From positions 1-64,000 of the forward strand of contig DATHRZ010000009.1 of NCBI GenBank assembly GCA_035464655.1: DNA of 64,000 nucleotides. Direction: 5' to 3'. The DNA is from JARFPW01 sp035464655 (GTDB taxonomy: Bacteria; Gemmatimonadota; Gemmatimonadetes; Palauibacterales; Palauibacteraceae). Made by a program: the position numbers and the translations under genes. Below, piece by piece: positions 51,187 to 59,801 of the stretch. The stretch's first letter is position 1. Every line of letters begins with the position of its first letter. Under the pieces are notes generated by a model. It was not told the DNA's origin. It did not search any database and was given only the letters and a program-made list of their open reading frames with translations.

Positions 51187-51378
51187 GCCGTGCACATCTG
51201 CGGGTTCGCCCTCAGGAGCGTCTCCGCGTCGAAGTCCGGACCGTGCGGATCGATTCCGCGCCCACCGGTCGAGGAATGACATGCGAGGCAATCTCGCTCG
51301 ACGTGACACGAGGCGCACGTCTCGAGATTGAAGCGCGCCGCGGCCCCGTGGGGCAGCACCGTGATGTTGACGCGATCA
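51153..51378 (-). other. Tri-heme C-terminal segment of the cytochrome, in the +1 frame
   Basis: Directly after the TGA that ends the 16-heme protein, the next frame stays open to TGA 51153 and encodes HGAAARFNLETCASCHVERD, then CLACH and CTACH motifs. This repeats the preceding unit (HGRAARQGLEACSSCHQQ). Deleting one C from the CCCC at the junction, or a +1 slip on CCC-TGA, joins the frames as ILPDRVN. No signal peptide or plausible own start exists, so it is the natural tail of the upstream gene. Sequence error, mutation or recoding cannot be told apart here. Confidence 0.8.
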
Positions 51379-52857
51379 GGGGAGGATCTGCCTTGCCGCA
51401 TGGCAGACGGCGCACGACTGGAGGCTGGCGTTCGACACGCGGTCCGGATCGAAGTCCGGACCGTGGGGACTGATGCGAAGTCCCGACTTGGCGGAATGGC
51501 AACGCAGGCAGGATGTCTGCTGATGGCAGGACGAACAGGCCTCGAGACCCTGGCGCGCCGCCCGCCCGTGCTCGAACAACCAATCGGGCTGGGCATCGTG
51601 GAAGGCACCACCCGCGCCGTCGGCGACGCCGACCGTCACCCCGACGCCCTGATGACAGCTTCGACAGAACGCCTCGGTCGAATGACAGTCAGTGCAGCTG
51701 GTCTGCACCGCGAACGCCTCCGCTCCGTGCCGCTGCAGGAAGTTCTCCGGATGATACCCGGACGTCGGCGAATTCATCGGTACCGCTGCGTCTCCCCGCG
51801 CGGACCGAGTCGGAACCGCGTCGTGACACGCTGCACATTCCCGTTCCACGTGGCACGAAGTGCAGTTCGGAAGATTGGCCGCCGCCGCAGCGGCATGCTG
51901 CGACCCGAAGTCCGGGATGTGGCCGGGCGCTCGCGTCCGCGCGACAGTGACGCCCGCGAGGCCCACCTCGGAGGGATCCGGCAGCGCGGCGATCTCGGGT
52001 ATGCGGGCCTCTCCGTGGCACGTGCGGCAGCTCGGCTCGGCATGGCACGACGCGCACGATAGCGAACCCCCGACCACGCGCTTCGCGTGACTGAACTCCC
52101 AGCCGTCCTCCCGGTGGCTCTCGGGCTCCGGCCACTCTCCGGCCCGTCCCGCGAGCAGCTCTGCGACGCGCCGATCCGACCCAAGGGAACGGATCTCGTC
52201 GAGCTCGGCGGCATTCAGGTGGCAGCGGGCACAGCTCTCCTCGGCGTGACAGACCGCGCAACTCCCCAGCTCTGCTTCCGCCGCCTCCCCGTGCGACAGG
52301 ATGAACGATTCGGCCGCGTGTGTAGGAGGTTCCGGAAATGCCGCGATACGCGAGACGGACAACTCCGGAACTTCGACCAGGATGGCGTGGCACTCTGCGC
52401 AGACGGCTTCGTCGGCCAGATGCTCCGGAGCCTCGTGTGCGTGACAGCTCACGCAGATCTCGGGTGCGGCCCGCGTGATCGCCATACTTGGCAGATCCGG
52501 CTGCAGCGGGCCGTGGCACCCGGCACAACGCAACTCTTCGTCGCCCGCGGCATGCACCGCCTCGACGTGCCGCACGTGTACGAACTCGAGGTTCGATGCG
52601 GTACGCGTCGGGGCCGCCCACGTCACGGTGTTCTCACGCTCCCCGTCGTGGCAGCGGATACAGTCGCGCGGTTCGACGGAGAAGTACCGATCTTCGTCGC
52701 CCTCCGGGATACCGGCATGGCAGCCGAGGCAGGTGGGGAACAGCCCGGCGTGCGCCTCGTGGGGAAAGCCGTCGGAATGGACCATCGAGACGACCACGCC
52801 GCCGGTCAATCCGATCGCGACCGATGTCAGCAGTGCCAGCACAATTCGCCGGATCAT
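51376..52857 (-). CDS. Multiheme c-type cytochrome, 16 hemes in frame (19 with the shifted tail)
   Basis: A 493-residue exported protein from ATG 52857. The N-terminal hydrophobic stretch (IVLALLTSVAIGLTGGVVV) is a signal peptide or anchor. Sixteen CxxCH motifs follow. From about residue 195 the sequence is built of repeated units with a histidine, 10-13 residues, CxxCH, three to four residues and CxxCH; five are in frame and a sixth lies beyond the TGA. No catalytic CxxCK is seen, so it is an electron wire. It overlaps the beta-barrel gene upstream by four bases (ATGA). Pairing with the barrel suggests the cytochrome of a porin-cytochrome conduit. Confidence 0.9.
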   Translation of the reverse strand: MIRRIVLALLTSVAIGLTGGVVVSMVHSDGFPHEAHAGLFPTCLGCHAGIPEGDEDRYFSVEPRDCIRCHDGERENTVTWAAPTRTASNLEFVHVRHVEAVHAAGDEELRCAGCHGPLQPDLPSMAITRAAPEICVSCHAHEAPEHLADEAVCAECHAILVEVPELSVSRIAAFPEPPTHAAESFILSHGEAAEAELGSCAVCHAEESCARCHLNAAELDEIRSLGSDRRVAELLAGRAGEWPEPESHREDGWEFSHAKRVVGGSLSCASCHAEPSCRTCHGEARIPEIAALPDPSEVGLAGVTVARTRAPGHIPDFGSQHAAAAAANLPNCTSCHVERECAACHDAVPTRSARGDAAVPMNSPTSGYHPENFLQRHGAEAFAVQTSCTDCHSTEAFCRSCHQGVGVTVGVADGAGGAFHDAQPDWLFEHGRAARQGLEACSSCHQQTSCLRCHSAKSGLRISPHGPDFDPDRVSNASLQSCAVCHAARQILP

Positions 52858-54314
52858 CGCTGCCCCCCGGTGTCCGTTCCGAAGCTGTAGGAGAGCGAGC
52901 CGTATACGCGAACTTGTGTCCAGTCACCGTCCACCGGGCGCTCCTTAGCTTCGATCCAGTATACGGCGCCGCCGGCGTTCAACGACAACTCGCCAAGTCC
53001 GATTGCGCCGTCGACACCCACGCCCGACACGATCTGCTCGTTGAGCCGGAACTCGCCGAACGCCTGGGTGACCGTTCCGCGGAATGACAGATGTGTATGG
53101 TCGTCGAAGAAGCGGCCGAGACGAACATCACCACCGGAACGCGCGGCCCCGAAGCCTCGCTCACTATGGTACCCTCCCGAAGCAAACCACGGCCCGCCCC
53201 GCCAGTCGGCATTAGCGAGTATCCGCCAGCCGTCGTCCCGGAGGCCGGATTCGGCCGGCCCGGCACTCGTCTCCTCGTAGCTTCGGCGCGCGCCACCGGC
53301 CCGCAGCTGGAGACCGAGCGAAGGCGCGGACCAGGCCAGTGACAGGCGGCCCTCGTTGAAACCGACCGGGTTGAACGCGCCCCATATCGTCCAGAGCTCG
53401 AAGAACGGGGTATAGTGGCGCGCCTCGGCCGTGGCCTCGAGACGCGACACGACGGGCGTGTTGACGCGGAGGCGCAGATCGTTGAACTGCTCGTAGCTGA
53501 AGTCGTACTCGCCCGACGCTTCGACGACGGCCGGACCGAGGAACGCCCTGGCGTCGAGCGCAAGGCGCTCGGTGTACAGCGCGAGTCGATCGGTCCGGAT
53601 CTCGCGCTGGTAACTGACGCGACCCGAGGCGATGTCGCCGATCCGGGCACCCGCTTCCGCCCCGAGAATGAACCCCCGGTCGTCGGGCGCGAGGGGATCC
53701 GAGCGGGCCAGCAGGTCGCCCGAACGCGGGAAATTTAATCCGCGGGCGAGTGCCCATCCTCCGTACACTTCCACCCAGAGCGGGTCCCATTTTCGCCACA
53801 GGAAGGCGCCGCCGTCGAAGTTGTAGTAGCCCAGCCCGTCGCGGCGGACCAGGCGACCGGCCCGGGCCCGGAACAGTGATCGGTCGTAGTCGAGGTAGGC
53901 GCTGACCGCCTCGAATTTCTCCGATGACAGCGGCCAGAAGTCGTCGGTCCCGTAGCGTCCTCGCACATGTACGCGGGCGGAGAGCCCCTGGATCCCGCTC
54001 CAACCCGTGACTCGCGCCTCCTGCGTAGTGACGCCGACGGACTCGACCTCGCCGGCGCCGAACCAGCGACAGAAATCGCCCTGCAGACAGGTGACGACGG
54101 TCCCGTCCGGGAGGCGGCGGCGGAGCGATGTCCCTTCCACCTCTTCCACCGGCAGGCTGTCCCTGACCAGAGGTCGGACCTCCAGATAGCTCCCTCCGAC
54201 CGTGACTTCCGCGCGGTATCCCTGCCCCGCGACAGGCTCGGCCGTCACCAGCGCAAACGAGATCGAGCCCGCGGCGAGCACGATGCCGCGGCCCCACGAA
54301 GGCATCCCCGTCAT
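52854..54314 (-). CDS. Outer-membrane beta-barrel, putative porin of a cytochrome conduit
   Basis: A 486-residue protein from ATG 54314 with a signal peptide ending near EPVAGQG. The mature part consists of alternating amphipathic strands with aromatic girdles (for example FWPLSSEKFEAVSAYLDYDR and GRVSYQREIRTDRLALYTER), the usual picture of a barrel of about 20 strands. One cysteine pair (CLQGDFC) lies near the N-terminus. It is shorter than MtrB/PioB and I see no MtrB-specific motif. Its place between a 9-heme and a 16/19-heme cytochrome gene, with four-base overlaps on both sides, supports a role as the sheath for the latter. Confidence 0.8.
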   Translation of the reverse strand: MTGMPSWGRGIVLAAGSISFALVTAEPVAGQGYRAEVTVGGSYLEVRPLVRDSLPVEEVEGTSLRRRLPDGTVVTCLQGDFCRWFGAGEVESVGVTTQEARVTGWSGIQGLSARVHVRGRYGTDDFWPLSSEKFEAVSAYLDYDRSLFRARAGRLVRRDGLGYYNFDGGAFLWRKWDPLWVEVYGGWALARGLNFPRSGDLLARSDPLAPDDRGFILGAEAGARIGDIASGRVSYQREIRTDRLALYTERLALDARAFLGPAVVEASGEYDFSYEQFNDLRLRVNTPVVSRLEATAEARHYTPFFELWTIWGAFNPVGFNEGRLSLAWSAPSLGLQLRAGGARRSYEETSAGPAESGLRDDGWRILANADWRGGPWFASGGYHSERGFGAARSGGDVRLGRFFDDHTHLSFRGTVTQAFGEFRLNEQIVSGVGVDGAIGLGELSLNAGGAVYWIEAKERPVDGDWTQVRVYGSLSYSFGTDTGGQR

Positions 54315-54997
54315 GGCCGTAGCACCTCCGGGCTATTCAGCAGATGGCACTCGATACACGCTCCCGGTTGTTCGTGATCGCGCTGGCCGACGTGGCAGGA
54401 GACGCAGAAGTTCCGTTCATCCAGCATCGACGCGTAGTCCACGCCCTCGGCGACGTGGCACCCGGCCGTGCCGCAGCCGGCCAGGTCCACGTGCACGTCC
54501 TCCGCGTGGACGCCGATCGGTGGCTCCGAGTGGCAGGCCAGGCAGTCGCTCCCCGCCTTGTGGTGGTCGGTGTGACAGCTGGAGCACTGCGCCTGTGCCT
54601 TCAGAACCGCGTCGCCGGTGTGACACGAGGAGCACGAGACGCCTCCATGGATACCGTGATCGAACGTCAGCGAGCGATTACGCTCCACGTTGGACGGAAG
54701 TTGAAATGTCACGAGCCGCCGCAACGGTTCGGGAGCGATCTCTTCAGCCGCGTGACAGCGCTGACACTGTCCGTATCCGACATTCACGTGGTGGCAATCG
54801 GCGCACCACGTCCGATTCGACACCGTCGTCGCGCTACCGGTACTATGGCAGTCAGCACACTGATAGGCTGCGTGGACCTCATGCTGGAAGCGGGACAAGT
54901 CGGAGATTTCCTGCGCACGAGAAGCCGACGGCAGGACGAGTGCCACCAGCACTGCCGCTGAGCAACGTGTGACCACGAGCCGCCCGGGCGTGGTCAT
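54311..54997 (-). CDS. Periplasmic nine-heme c-type cytochrome
   Basis: A 228-residue protein from ATG 54997, overlapping the cytochrome b stop. The signal peptide ends near PSASRAQ. Eight CxxCH motifs and one CX4CH (CGTAGCH, seventh in order) are present. The order and spacing match the C-terminal half of the 20-heme protein encoded upstream, including the place of the CX4CH, so the two are paralogous modules. There is no membrane anchor; it is probably a soluble periplasmic shuttle between the inner-membrane complex and the outer-membrane conduit. Confidence 0.9.
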   Translation of the reverse strand: MTTPGRLVVTRCSAAVLVALVLPSASRAQEISDLSRFQHEVHAAYQCADCHSTGSATTVSNRTWCADCHHVNVGYGQCQRCHAAEEIAPEPLRRLVTFQLPSNVERNRSLTFDHGIHGGVSCSSCHTGDAVLKAQAQCSSCHTDHHKAGSDCLACHSEPPIGVHAEDVHVDLAGCGTAGCHVAEGVDYASMLDERNFCVSCHVGQRDHEQPGACIECHLLNSPEVLRP

Positions 54998-56112
54998 GGT
55001 CCGCCTGCCGTCACATCGGGTACGGCTTCCGTATAGCCGAGATAGGTCATCACGAGGATGAAGATGATCATGGCCCACCACACGTACTGCAGGTAATCGA
55101 GGGCGGCGTGCGCCTTCTCTCCTTCGCGCCGACGGTCGATGAACGGCACGAAGACGAGCACGACGGCCGCCAGGCCGAACCCGAGGATTCCCACGATCTC
55201 GCCCTCGATGCCGAGAATGTGCGCCGGCAAGTACTTCAACGTCTGGAACATGAACATGAAGTACCACTCCGGCTTGATTCCCGCGGGCGCCGACGCGAAG
55301 GGGTCCGCTTTCTCTCCCAACTCGGCCGGCAAATACGCCGCCAGCGCAGCGACGATCGCCAGTGCCGCCAACCAGCCCACGAGATCGCGGAGCAAGAAAT
55401 GCGGCATGAAGGGTAGCGAGCGTCCAGTCCGTCCGCTCCGCTCGACGCTGGGGGGCGTGCTCATTCCGTGCTTCTGAACCAGGTAGACGTGGAGAGCGAG
55501 GAGCCCGACGATCAGCGTCGGCAGCACGGCGGCGTGGAAGGCGTAGAACCTGGTAAGCGTGGCACCACTCACGTCGTCACCACCACGCAGGAGCCGCAGC
55601 ATGCCTTCGCCGACCACCGGCACGACCCCGACGATCTGCGTACCGACACGCGTCGCAAAGTACGCTAGCTGATTCCACGGGAGAAGATAGCCGGTGAAGC
55701 CGAACCCCAGCGATATGACCAGTAGACCCGCCCCGGTGAGCCACGTGAGCTCGCGTGGGGGACGGTACGCGCGCAGCAACAGAACGCTGAACATGTGCAG
55801 GAACAGCGTGGCGATCATCAGGTTTGCCGCCCAGTGGTGGATCGACCGGATCAGCCAGCCGAACTTCACTTCGGTCATGATGAAGCGGATCGACTCGTAC
55901 GCTTCGGATGCACTTGGACGGTAGTAGAACAGGAGCAGAATGCCGGTACCGACCTGGACGATGAACAGGAAGAGCGTCATCCCGCCCAGGTAGTACCAGA
56001 TCGTGTGCTTGTGGACCGGAACTTCCTTCTTACGCGCGAGGCGCTCGAAGCCGGCCAGGCCGAGCCGGCTGTCGAACCACTCCCAGAGACGACCGCGCTC
56101 GCCGAAAGCCAT
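54994..56112 (-). CDS. b6-type cytochrome b with fused subunit-IV-like half
   Basis: A 372-residue membrane protein with eight or so spans, the quinol-oxidising core of a bc/b6f-type complex. The heme-ligand histidines are in RSIHHWAANLMIATLFLHMF (14 apart) and FYAFHAAVLPTLIVGLLALH (15 apart, the b6 spacing). The quinol-site motif is PEWYF in the C-terminal half. The position equivalent to the cysteine that binds heme c-i in b6 (YCLGG) is tyrosine here (YYLGGMTL). The start ATG overlaps the Rieske stop. No cytochrome c1 or f gene is present; multiheme cytochromes surround it instead. Confidence 0.93.
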   Translation of the reverse strand: MAFGERGRLWEWFDSRLGLAGFERLARKKEVPVHKHTIWYYLGGMTLFLFIVQVGTGILLLFYYRPSASEAYESIRFIMTEVKFGWLIRSIHHWAANLMIATLFLHMFSVLLLRAYRPPRELTWLTGAGLLVISLGFGFTGYLLPWNQLAYFATRVGTQIVGVVPVVGEGMLRLLRGGDDVSGATLTRFYAFHAAVLPTLIVGLLALHVYLVQKHGMSTPPSVERSGRTGRSLPFMPHFLLRDLVGWLAALAIVAALAAYLPAELGEKADPFASAPAGIKPEWYFMFMFQTLKYLPAHILGIEGEIVGILGFGLAAVVLVFVPFIDRRREGEKAHAALDYLQYVWWAMIIFILVMTYLGYTEAVPDVTAGGP

Positions 56113-56591
56113 CAGCTTTCCTTGCTGACGATGATCTTGTCACCTTGCTCGACGACGGAGTACCTGGTCAGCGGTCTCGGGGGCGGCCCCTCGATGTTCG
56201 TCCCATTCAGATCGTAATGACCGTTGTGACACGCACACCAGATATGGCTGAGGTCATCGCGATATTGGACGATGCAGTCCAGGTGGGTGCACATGCCGTC
56301 GAACGCCTTGAGCTCGCCCTTGGGAGTACGAACAATCATCCCGGGCCGGGAACCGAATCGGAAGATCTGGCCGCTGTTCGGGGGGATGTCGCGTGGACTG
56401 ATGGGAAGCGTGACCTGCGATTCCGCGGACTCTTCCACCTCGGGCGGTACGAGGAAACGGATGATCGGGTACAGGACGGCGACACACAGGGCCCCGGCCC
56501 CCGTGCCAAGCATCCAGTTCAGAAACCGCCGGCGAATGAGGCCGGGCATGGCCGATCCGCTTTCGGGGGGACTTCCGTCGTGTTCGCTCAT
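56112..56591 (-). CDS. Rieske iron-sulfur protein
   Basis: A 159-residue protein from ATG 56591. A twin-arginine-type segment (LIRRRFLNWMLGTGAGALC) and one span anchor it. The Rieske domain has the cluster ligands in CTHLDC and CACHNGHYD, with GPPPRPL after them as in b6f/bc complexes. It accepts electrons from quinol at cytochrome b, encoded directly downstream, and should pass them to a multiheme cytochrome instead of cytochrome c1/f. Four-base overlaps join it to both neighbours. Confidence 0.95.
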   Translation of the reverse strand: MSEHDGSPPESGSAMPGLIRRRFLNWMLGTGAGALCVAVLYPIIRFLVPPEVEESAESQVTLPISPRDIPPNSGQIFRFGSRPGMIVRTPKGELKAFDGMCTHLDCIVQYRDDLSHIWCACHNGHYDLNGTNIEGPPPRPLTRYSVVEQGDKIIVSKES

Positions 56592-57850
56592 GCCGATCCC
56601 AGTTGTCGAATCTTGGTCAAGAGCCCGAAGATGAGGACCAGAATCACGACGGTGGACGCCATCAGCCCGGTCCGGCGAGTCCGCAGCTCCTCGAACGCCG
56701 CCTCCCCGGCCCCGTATCCCGTCGCAGCGGCCTCCAAACCCACGGCAATGTGCGCCCGCACAGAGTCGATCTTCGCCGTGTGCATGACGGCGCGCGCGCT
56801 CACGATCGCGGTCTGCACCCGCGTGAGCTCGAACAGCGCCTCGTCGACAGGCATCCCGGTGTGCTCCGCCTCGCGGAGGAGGGAGTCGGCTTGCGTGTGC
56901 ACGGTATTGAGCGAGTTTACCATCGTCAGCATCTCCCGGGCGGCCTGTCCACCTTCGTCCGCGGCACTGTGACATCCCGAACCCGTACACGTGCTCCGTT
57001 CGTCCAGCCCGAGCAACTCGTCGTCGGCGGTCTCGATCGCATGGTTGCCGTGGCACGTTGCGCAGCCCGGGCGATCCAGCCCGTTGAACACGCTGTCGTG
57101 AGCGCTCATGGCGTAGTACTCGCCGATCTGGAAGTGGCACTCCGCACAGACTCTACCCACGGCGGAATGCCCGGGCGGAACGGCGCCGTGGTTTCCGTGA
57201 CAATCGTTGCAGACCGGCGAAGACAGATCACCCCGCTCGTCAAGCATGGCCCAGTGGATGCTCGAGCGGTATTCCTCGAGCTGGTTGGTGGGAATATCAT
57301 ACCCCGCCATGCGCTCCTCGTCGGCGTGACAGGCTCCGCACGTGTCGGGGACGTTGGCCGGGTGGACGGGCGACCCCGTCACACTGGCGGACTGGATACC
57401 GTGGGTCGAGTGGCAGTCGATGCACGTGGCCACATTGCGATCCCCTTGGACCAGCCGCTCGCCATGACGCGACGTATAGTACGCCTCGACCTGGTCGATG
57501 CGGATGTCGGGATCGTAGGCGCGCATGAACTCCTGGTTCGAGTGGCAGCGACCGCACATTCCCGGCACACGTTGGCGAGCCGGGGCGGCTACCATGCCGG
57601 CATGAGCCGTCGACTCTGCATCCGACCGCGCGTCCCCACCGTGACAGCCCGTACACGTGAGCCCGGCCGCGAAGTGGACGTCGGATGCCCATCGCGCGGC
57701 GGGCTGGACGAGGTCGATCTCCTCGAGGGACAGGTGGCAGATCATGCACTGGTCCGTGACGCGCTGCTGCGACCGCGCCTCGCCCGGCCCGAGCGGGATG
57801 CTCGCGAGCGACGCGCAGATGATCCAGGTCGAAAGGCGGGCGACCCTCAT
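56588..57850 (-). CDS. Nine-heme cytochrome c with C-terminal membrane anchor
   Basis: A 420-residue protein from ATG 57850 (ATGA overlap with the 20-heme gene). A signal peptide ends near GEARSQQ. Eight CxxCH and a final CX4CH (CTGSGCH) occupy residues 35-300. A helical hairpin region without hemes follows (about 300-390), then one span (GLMASTVVILVLIFGLL). It is therefore held in the inner membrane with its hemes in the periplasm, and it lies next to the Rieske gene. It could take the place of cytochrome c1/f as electron acceptor of the Rieske centre. Confidence 0.9.
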   Translation of the reverse strand: MRVARLSTWIICASLASIPLGPGEARSQQRVTDQCMICHLSLEEIDLVQPAARWASDVHFAAGLTCTGCHGGDARSDAESTAHAGMVAAPARQRVPGMCGRCHSNQEFMRAYDPDIRIDQVEAYYTSRHGERLVQGDRNVATCIDCHSTHGIQSASVTGSPVHPANVPDTCGACHADEERMAGYDIPTNQLEEYRSSIHWAMLDERGDLSSPVCNDCHGNHGAVPPGHSAVGRVCAECHFQIGEYYAMSAHDSVFNGLDRPGCATCHGNHAIETADDELLGLDERSTCTGSGCHSAADEGGQAAREMLTMVNSLNTVHTQADSLLREAEHTGMPVDEALFELTRVQTAIVSARAVMHTAKIDSVRAHIAVGLEAAATGYGAGEAAFEELRTRRTGLMASTVVILVLIFGLLTKIRQLGSA

Positions 57851-59727
57851 CCACTCGACCCCGTGGTCGGGACCAGGTGGCAGTTCATGCACGGCTGTCC
57901 AGGCTCATGTTCGATCATATCCTGATGGCACGTGGCGCAAAACTCCCGGGTCCGATCCATGCGAGAATACCGTGGCTCCGAGTGACAGCCGGAACCCGTG
58001 CATCCCCGGGTGTGAACGTCAGCCGTGTGAACGGGAGTCCGGTACTCGGCATGACAGGACGCGCAGGACGCGGTCGCCTCGGGACGGTGGTGGTCCTCGT
58101 GGCAGGCCGCGCAGGAGGTCTGCACACTCTGCCGGATGCCACCCCCGTGGCAGTCGACGCAGCGCAGTTCGGTATGGGCATCATGATCGAACGGCAGGGC
58201 CCGCGGGCGGCGACCCTCCCCGACGCTCAACTCGAGCATCGTCGTGACCTGTCGCACCCGACCCAGTTCCACCTCGCCGTGGCAGCTTCCGCAGCCCTGC
58301 ACTTGGGCGGTGTTCGTCGAATGGTGACAGGAGAAGCAGTCGCTCTGCGTTCTCACCGTGACCTCGCCGTGCTGACTGCGGTTCGAGTGGCACTCGGTGC
58401 ACGCGACGGACGTGTGTTCCGCATGGCCGAAAGACACCTGCTGCGGCATCTCGAACGCGGCGGGTGCTGCGGTCGCATCCGCATGCAGGTACTGGAGCGC
58501 CGTCTGTGGAGCCCCTTCCGATGCGGCCAGCGTCACGACCGGATGCGGTGCCGGAGACGCACTTGTGGTCGCGGCGGCAACGGTCCGAGAAGCAGCGGCC
58601 GTCGCACCGGGAATGTCCGTGTGACAGGAGCCGCAGTCGTCACCGTCTCGTTCCCAGACGTGGGGCAGATGGCACGACGTGCAGTCCTCGGTCACGTCCT
58701 GCGGAAGGCCGACGTGGAACGTGGTCAGTGTATCCGGGCGGGAGTGGCAGCCAGCGCCCGTGCACGATTTGAGGGCCAGCTCGGGATTCTCCTGCTCATG
58801 CGGATTGTGACAGGCACCGCAACGGGCATCGTGCGGATCGGCGGCCGGGTCGTAGTCGGCCCACAGCGTCTCCATCTCGTGACACGAAGTGCACTGTCGA
58901 AGCCCCGGCGTGAGCGGTCCCGCCACCGAATCGATACTGGCGAGCATCGCCCGCTCAGCCGTGAACTCGTGGCAGGTGACGCAGTGCAGCCCCGTCTCCT
59001 CCGTCATGGCCCCGAGCACGATTTCCGTCGCGTCGGCCTCGTGGCACCCGACCTGACCGCACGTCTGATCCGCGGGACGGAACTGGTGCACTTCCTGCCC
59101 GTGGCAGGTGACGCACTGGACGTCCGCCAGGGCGCTGGAGTCGGACTCGAGGTGCGCCACGTGTCCGGCGGTCGCGGCGATCTGACGCCAGTTGTCGGCC
59201 GGATCCGAAGCTATATGGCACTCCGCGCACACTTGCGTAGGAACGGGGGAATGCTCGCCGATCTCCTCGGGGCGGTCCTTGATCCACAGGTGGAGTTGGC
59301 GCGTGCTCGCAAATATCGACTGCTGGTGACAGTCGTGACAGCTCAGCTCCGAGTGGCCGCTTTCCGTAAAGCGCTGGTAGGCGGGCCCCATCACGTGGCA
59401 ACCCGTGCAAAAGTCGTTGTCGTGCTGCATGTAGTCCCAGCTGACCACGCTGCCCGATACGACGAACACAAGCACGATCGCGGCGCCTGCGGTCAGTCCG
59501 ATCTGGAGCGGGCGTGTGCGTGAGCTCCACCAGGCGAGGAGCGCGTCGCGCTTCCGCACGGCAAGGACGACAAGGGTGAGCCCAACGAGCGCCGCGAGGA
59601 TGCCCCCGGCCATCTGCACACCCTGCGGCACGCTGAAGAACGCTCGCAGGAAGACCGCGAAGCCGCCGGGAAGGTCGGCTTCCGGGAGCTGCTGGGGCAC
59701 GTCCTGCATCATGCCGTAACTCACCAT
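57847..59727 (-). CDS. Twenty-heme membrane-anchored cytochrome, NapC/NrfH-like start
   Basis: A 626-residue protein from ATG 59727. Two spans (about 36-58 and 73-97) are followed by NDFCTGCHVMGPAYQRFTES and CHDCH, the arrangement of the quinol-oxidising NapC/NirT/NrfH family. In all there are 17 CxxCH and three CX4CH motifs (CGQVGCH, CTGAGCH, CTGSGCH). An Ala/Thr/Ser/Pro linker without hemes (about 375-420) separates an 11-heme first part from a nine-heme second part that repeats the stand-alone cytochrome at 54311-54997. It is probably the largest wire of the cluster, reaching into the periplasm. Confidence 0.92.
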   Translation of the reverse strand: MVSYGMMQDVPQQLPEADLPGGFAVFLRAFFSVPQGVQMAGGILAALVGLTLVVLAVRKRDALLAWWSSRTRPLQIGLTAGAAIVLVFVVSGSVVSWDYMQHDNDFCTGCHVMGPAYQRFTESGHSELSCHDCHQQSIFASTRQLHLWIKDRPEEIGEHSPVPTQVCAECHIASDPADNWRQIAATAGHVAHLESDSSALADVQCVTCHGQEVHQFRPADQTCGQVGCHEADATEIVLGAMTEETGLHCVTCHEFTAERAMLASIDSVAGPLTPGLRQCTSCHEMETLWADYDPAADPHDARCGACHNPHEQENPELALKSCTGAGCHSRPDTLTTFHVGLPQDVTEDCTSCHLPHVWERDGDDCGSCHTDIPGATAAASRTVAAATTSASPAPHPVVTLAASEGAPQTALQYLHADATAAPAAFEMPQQVSFGHAEHTSVACTECHSNRSQHGEVTVRTQSDCFSCHHSTNTAQVQGCGSCHGEVELGRVRQVTTMLELSVGEGRRPRALPFDHDAHTELRCVDCHGGGIRQSVQTSCAACHEDHHRPEATASCASCHAEYRTPVHTADVHTRGCTGSGCHSEPRYSRMDRTREFCATCHQDMIEHEPGQPCMNCHLVPTTGSSG

Positions 59728-59801
59728 GGCGCCAGGACTCCCAACGTGCGAGTCGTAATTTTACGTGCGGGTGGTTCGCAACGGGTACAGGAGTATGGGG
59801 C

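Noticed and set aside
51153..51330. Tri-heme tail as an independent small cytochrome gene
   Set aside because: It has no signal peptide, and its repeat pattern continues directly from the upstream frame.
57877..59523. Plus-strand frame opposite the 20-heme cytochrome
   Set aside because: It is antisense to 20 conserved heme motifs, so the minus strand is the coding one.
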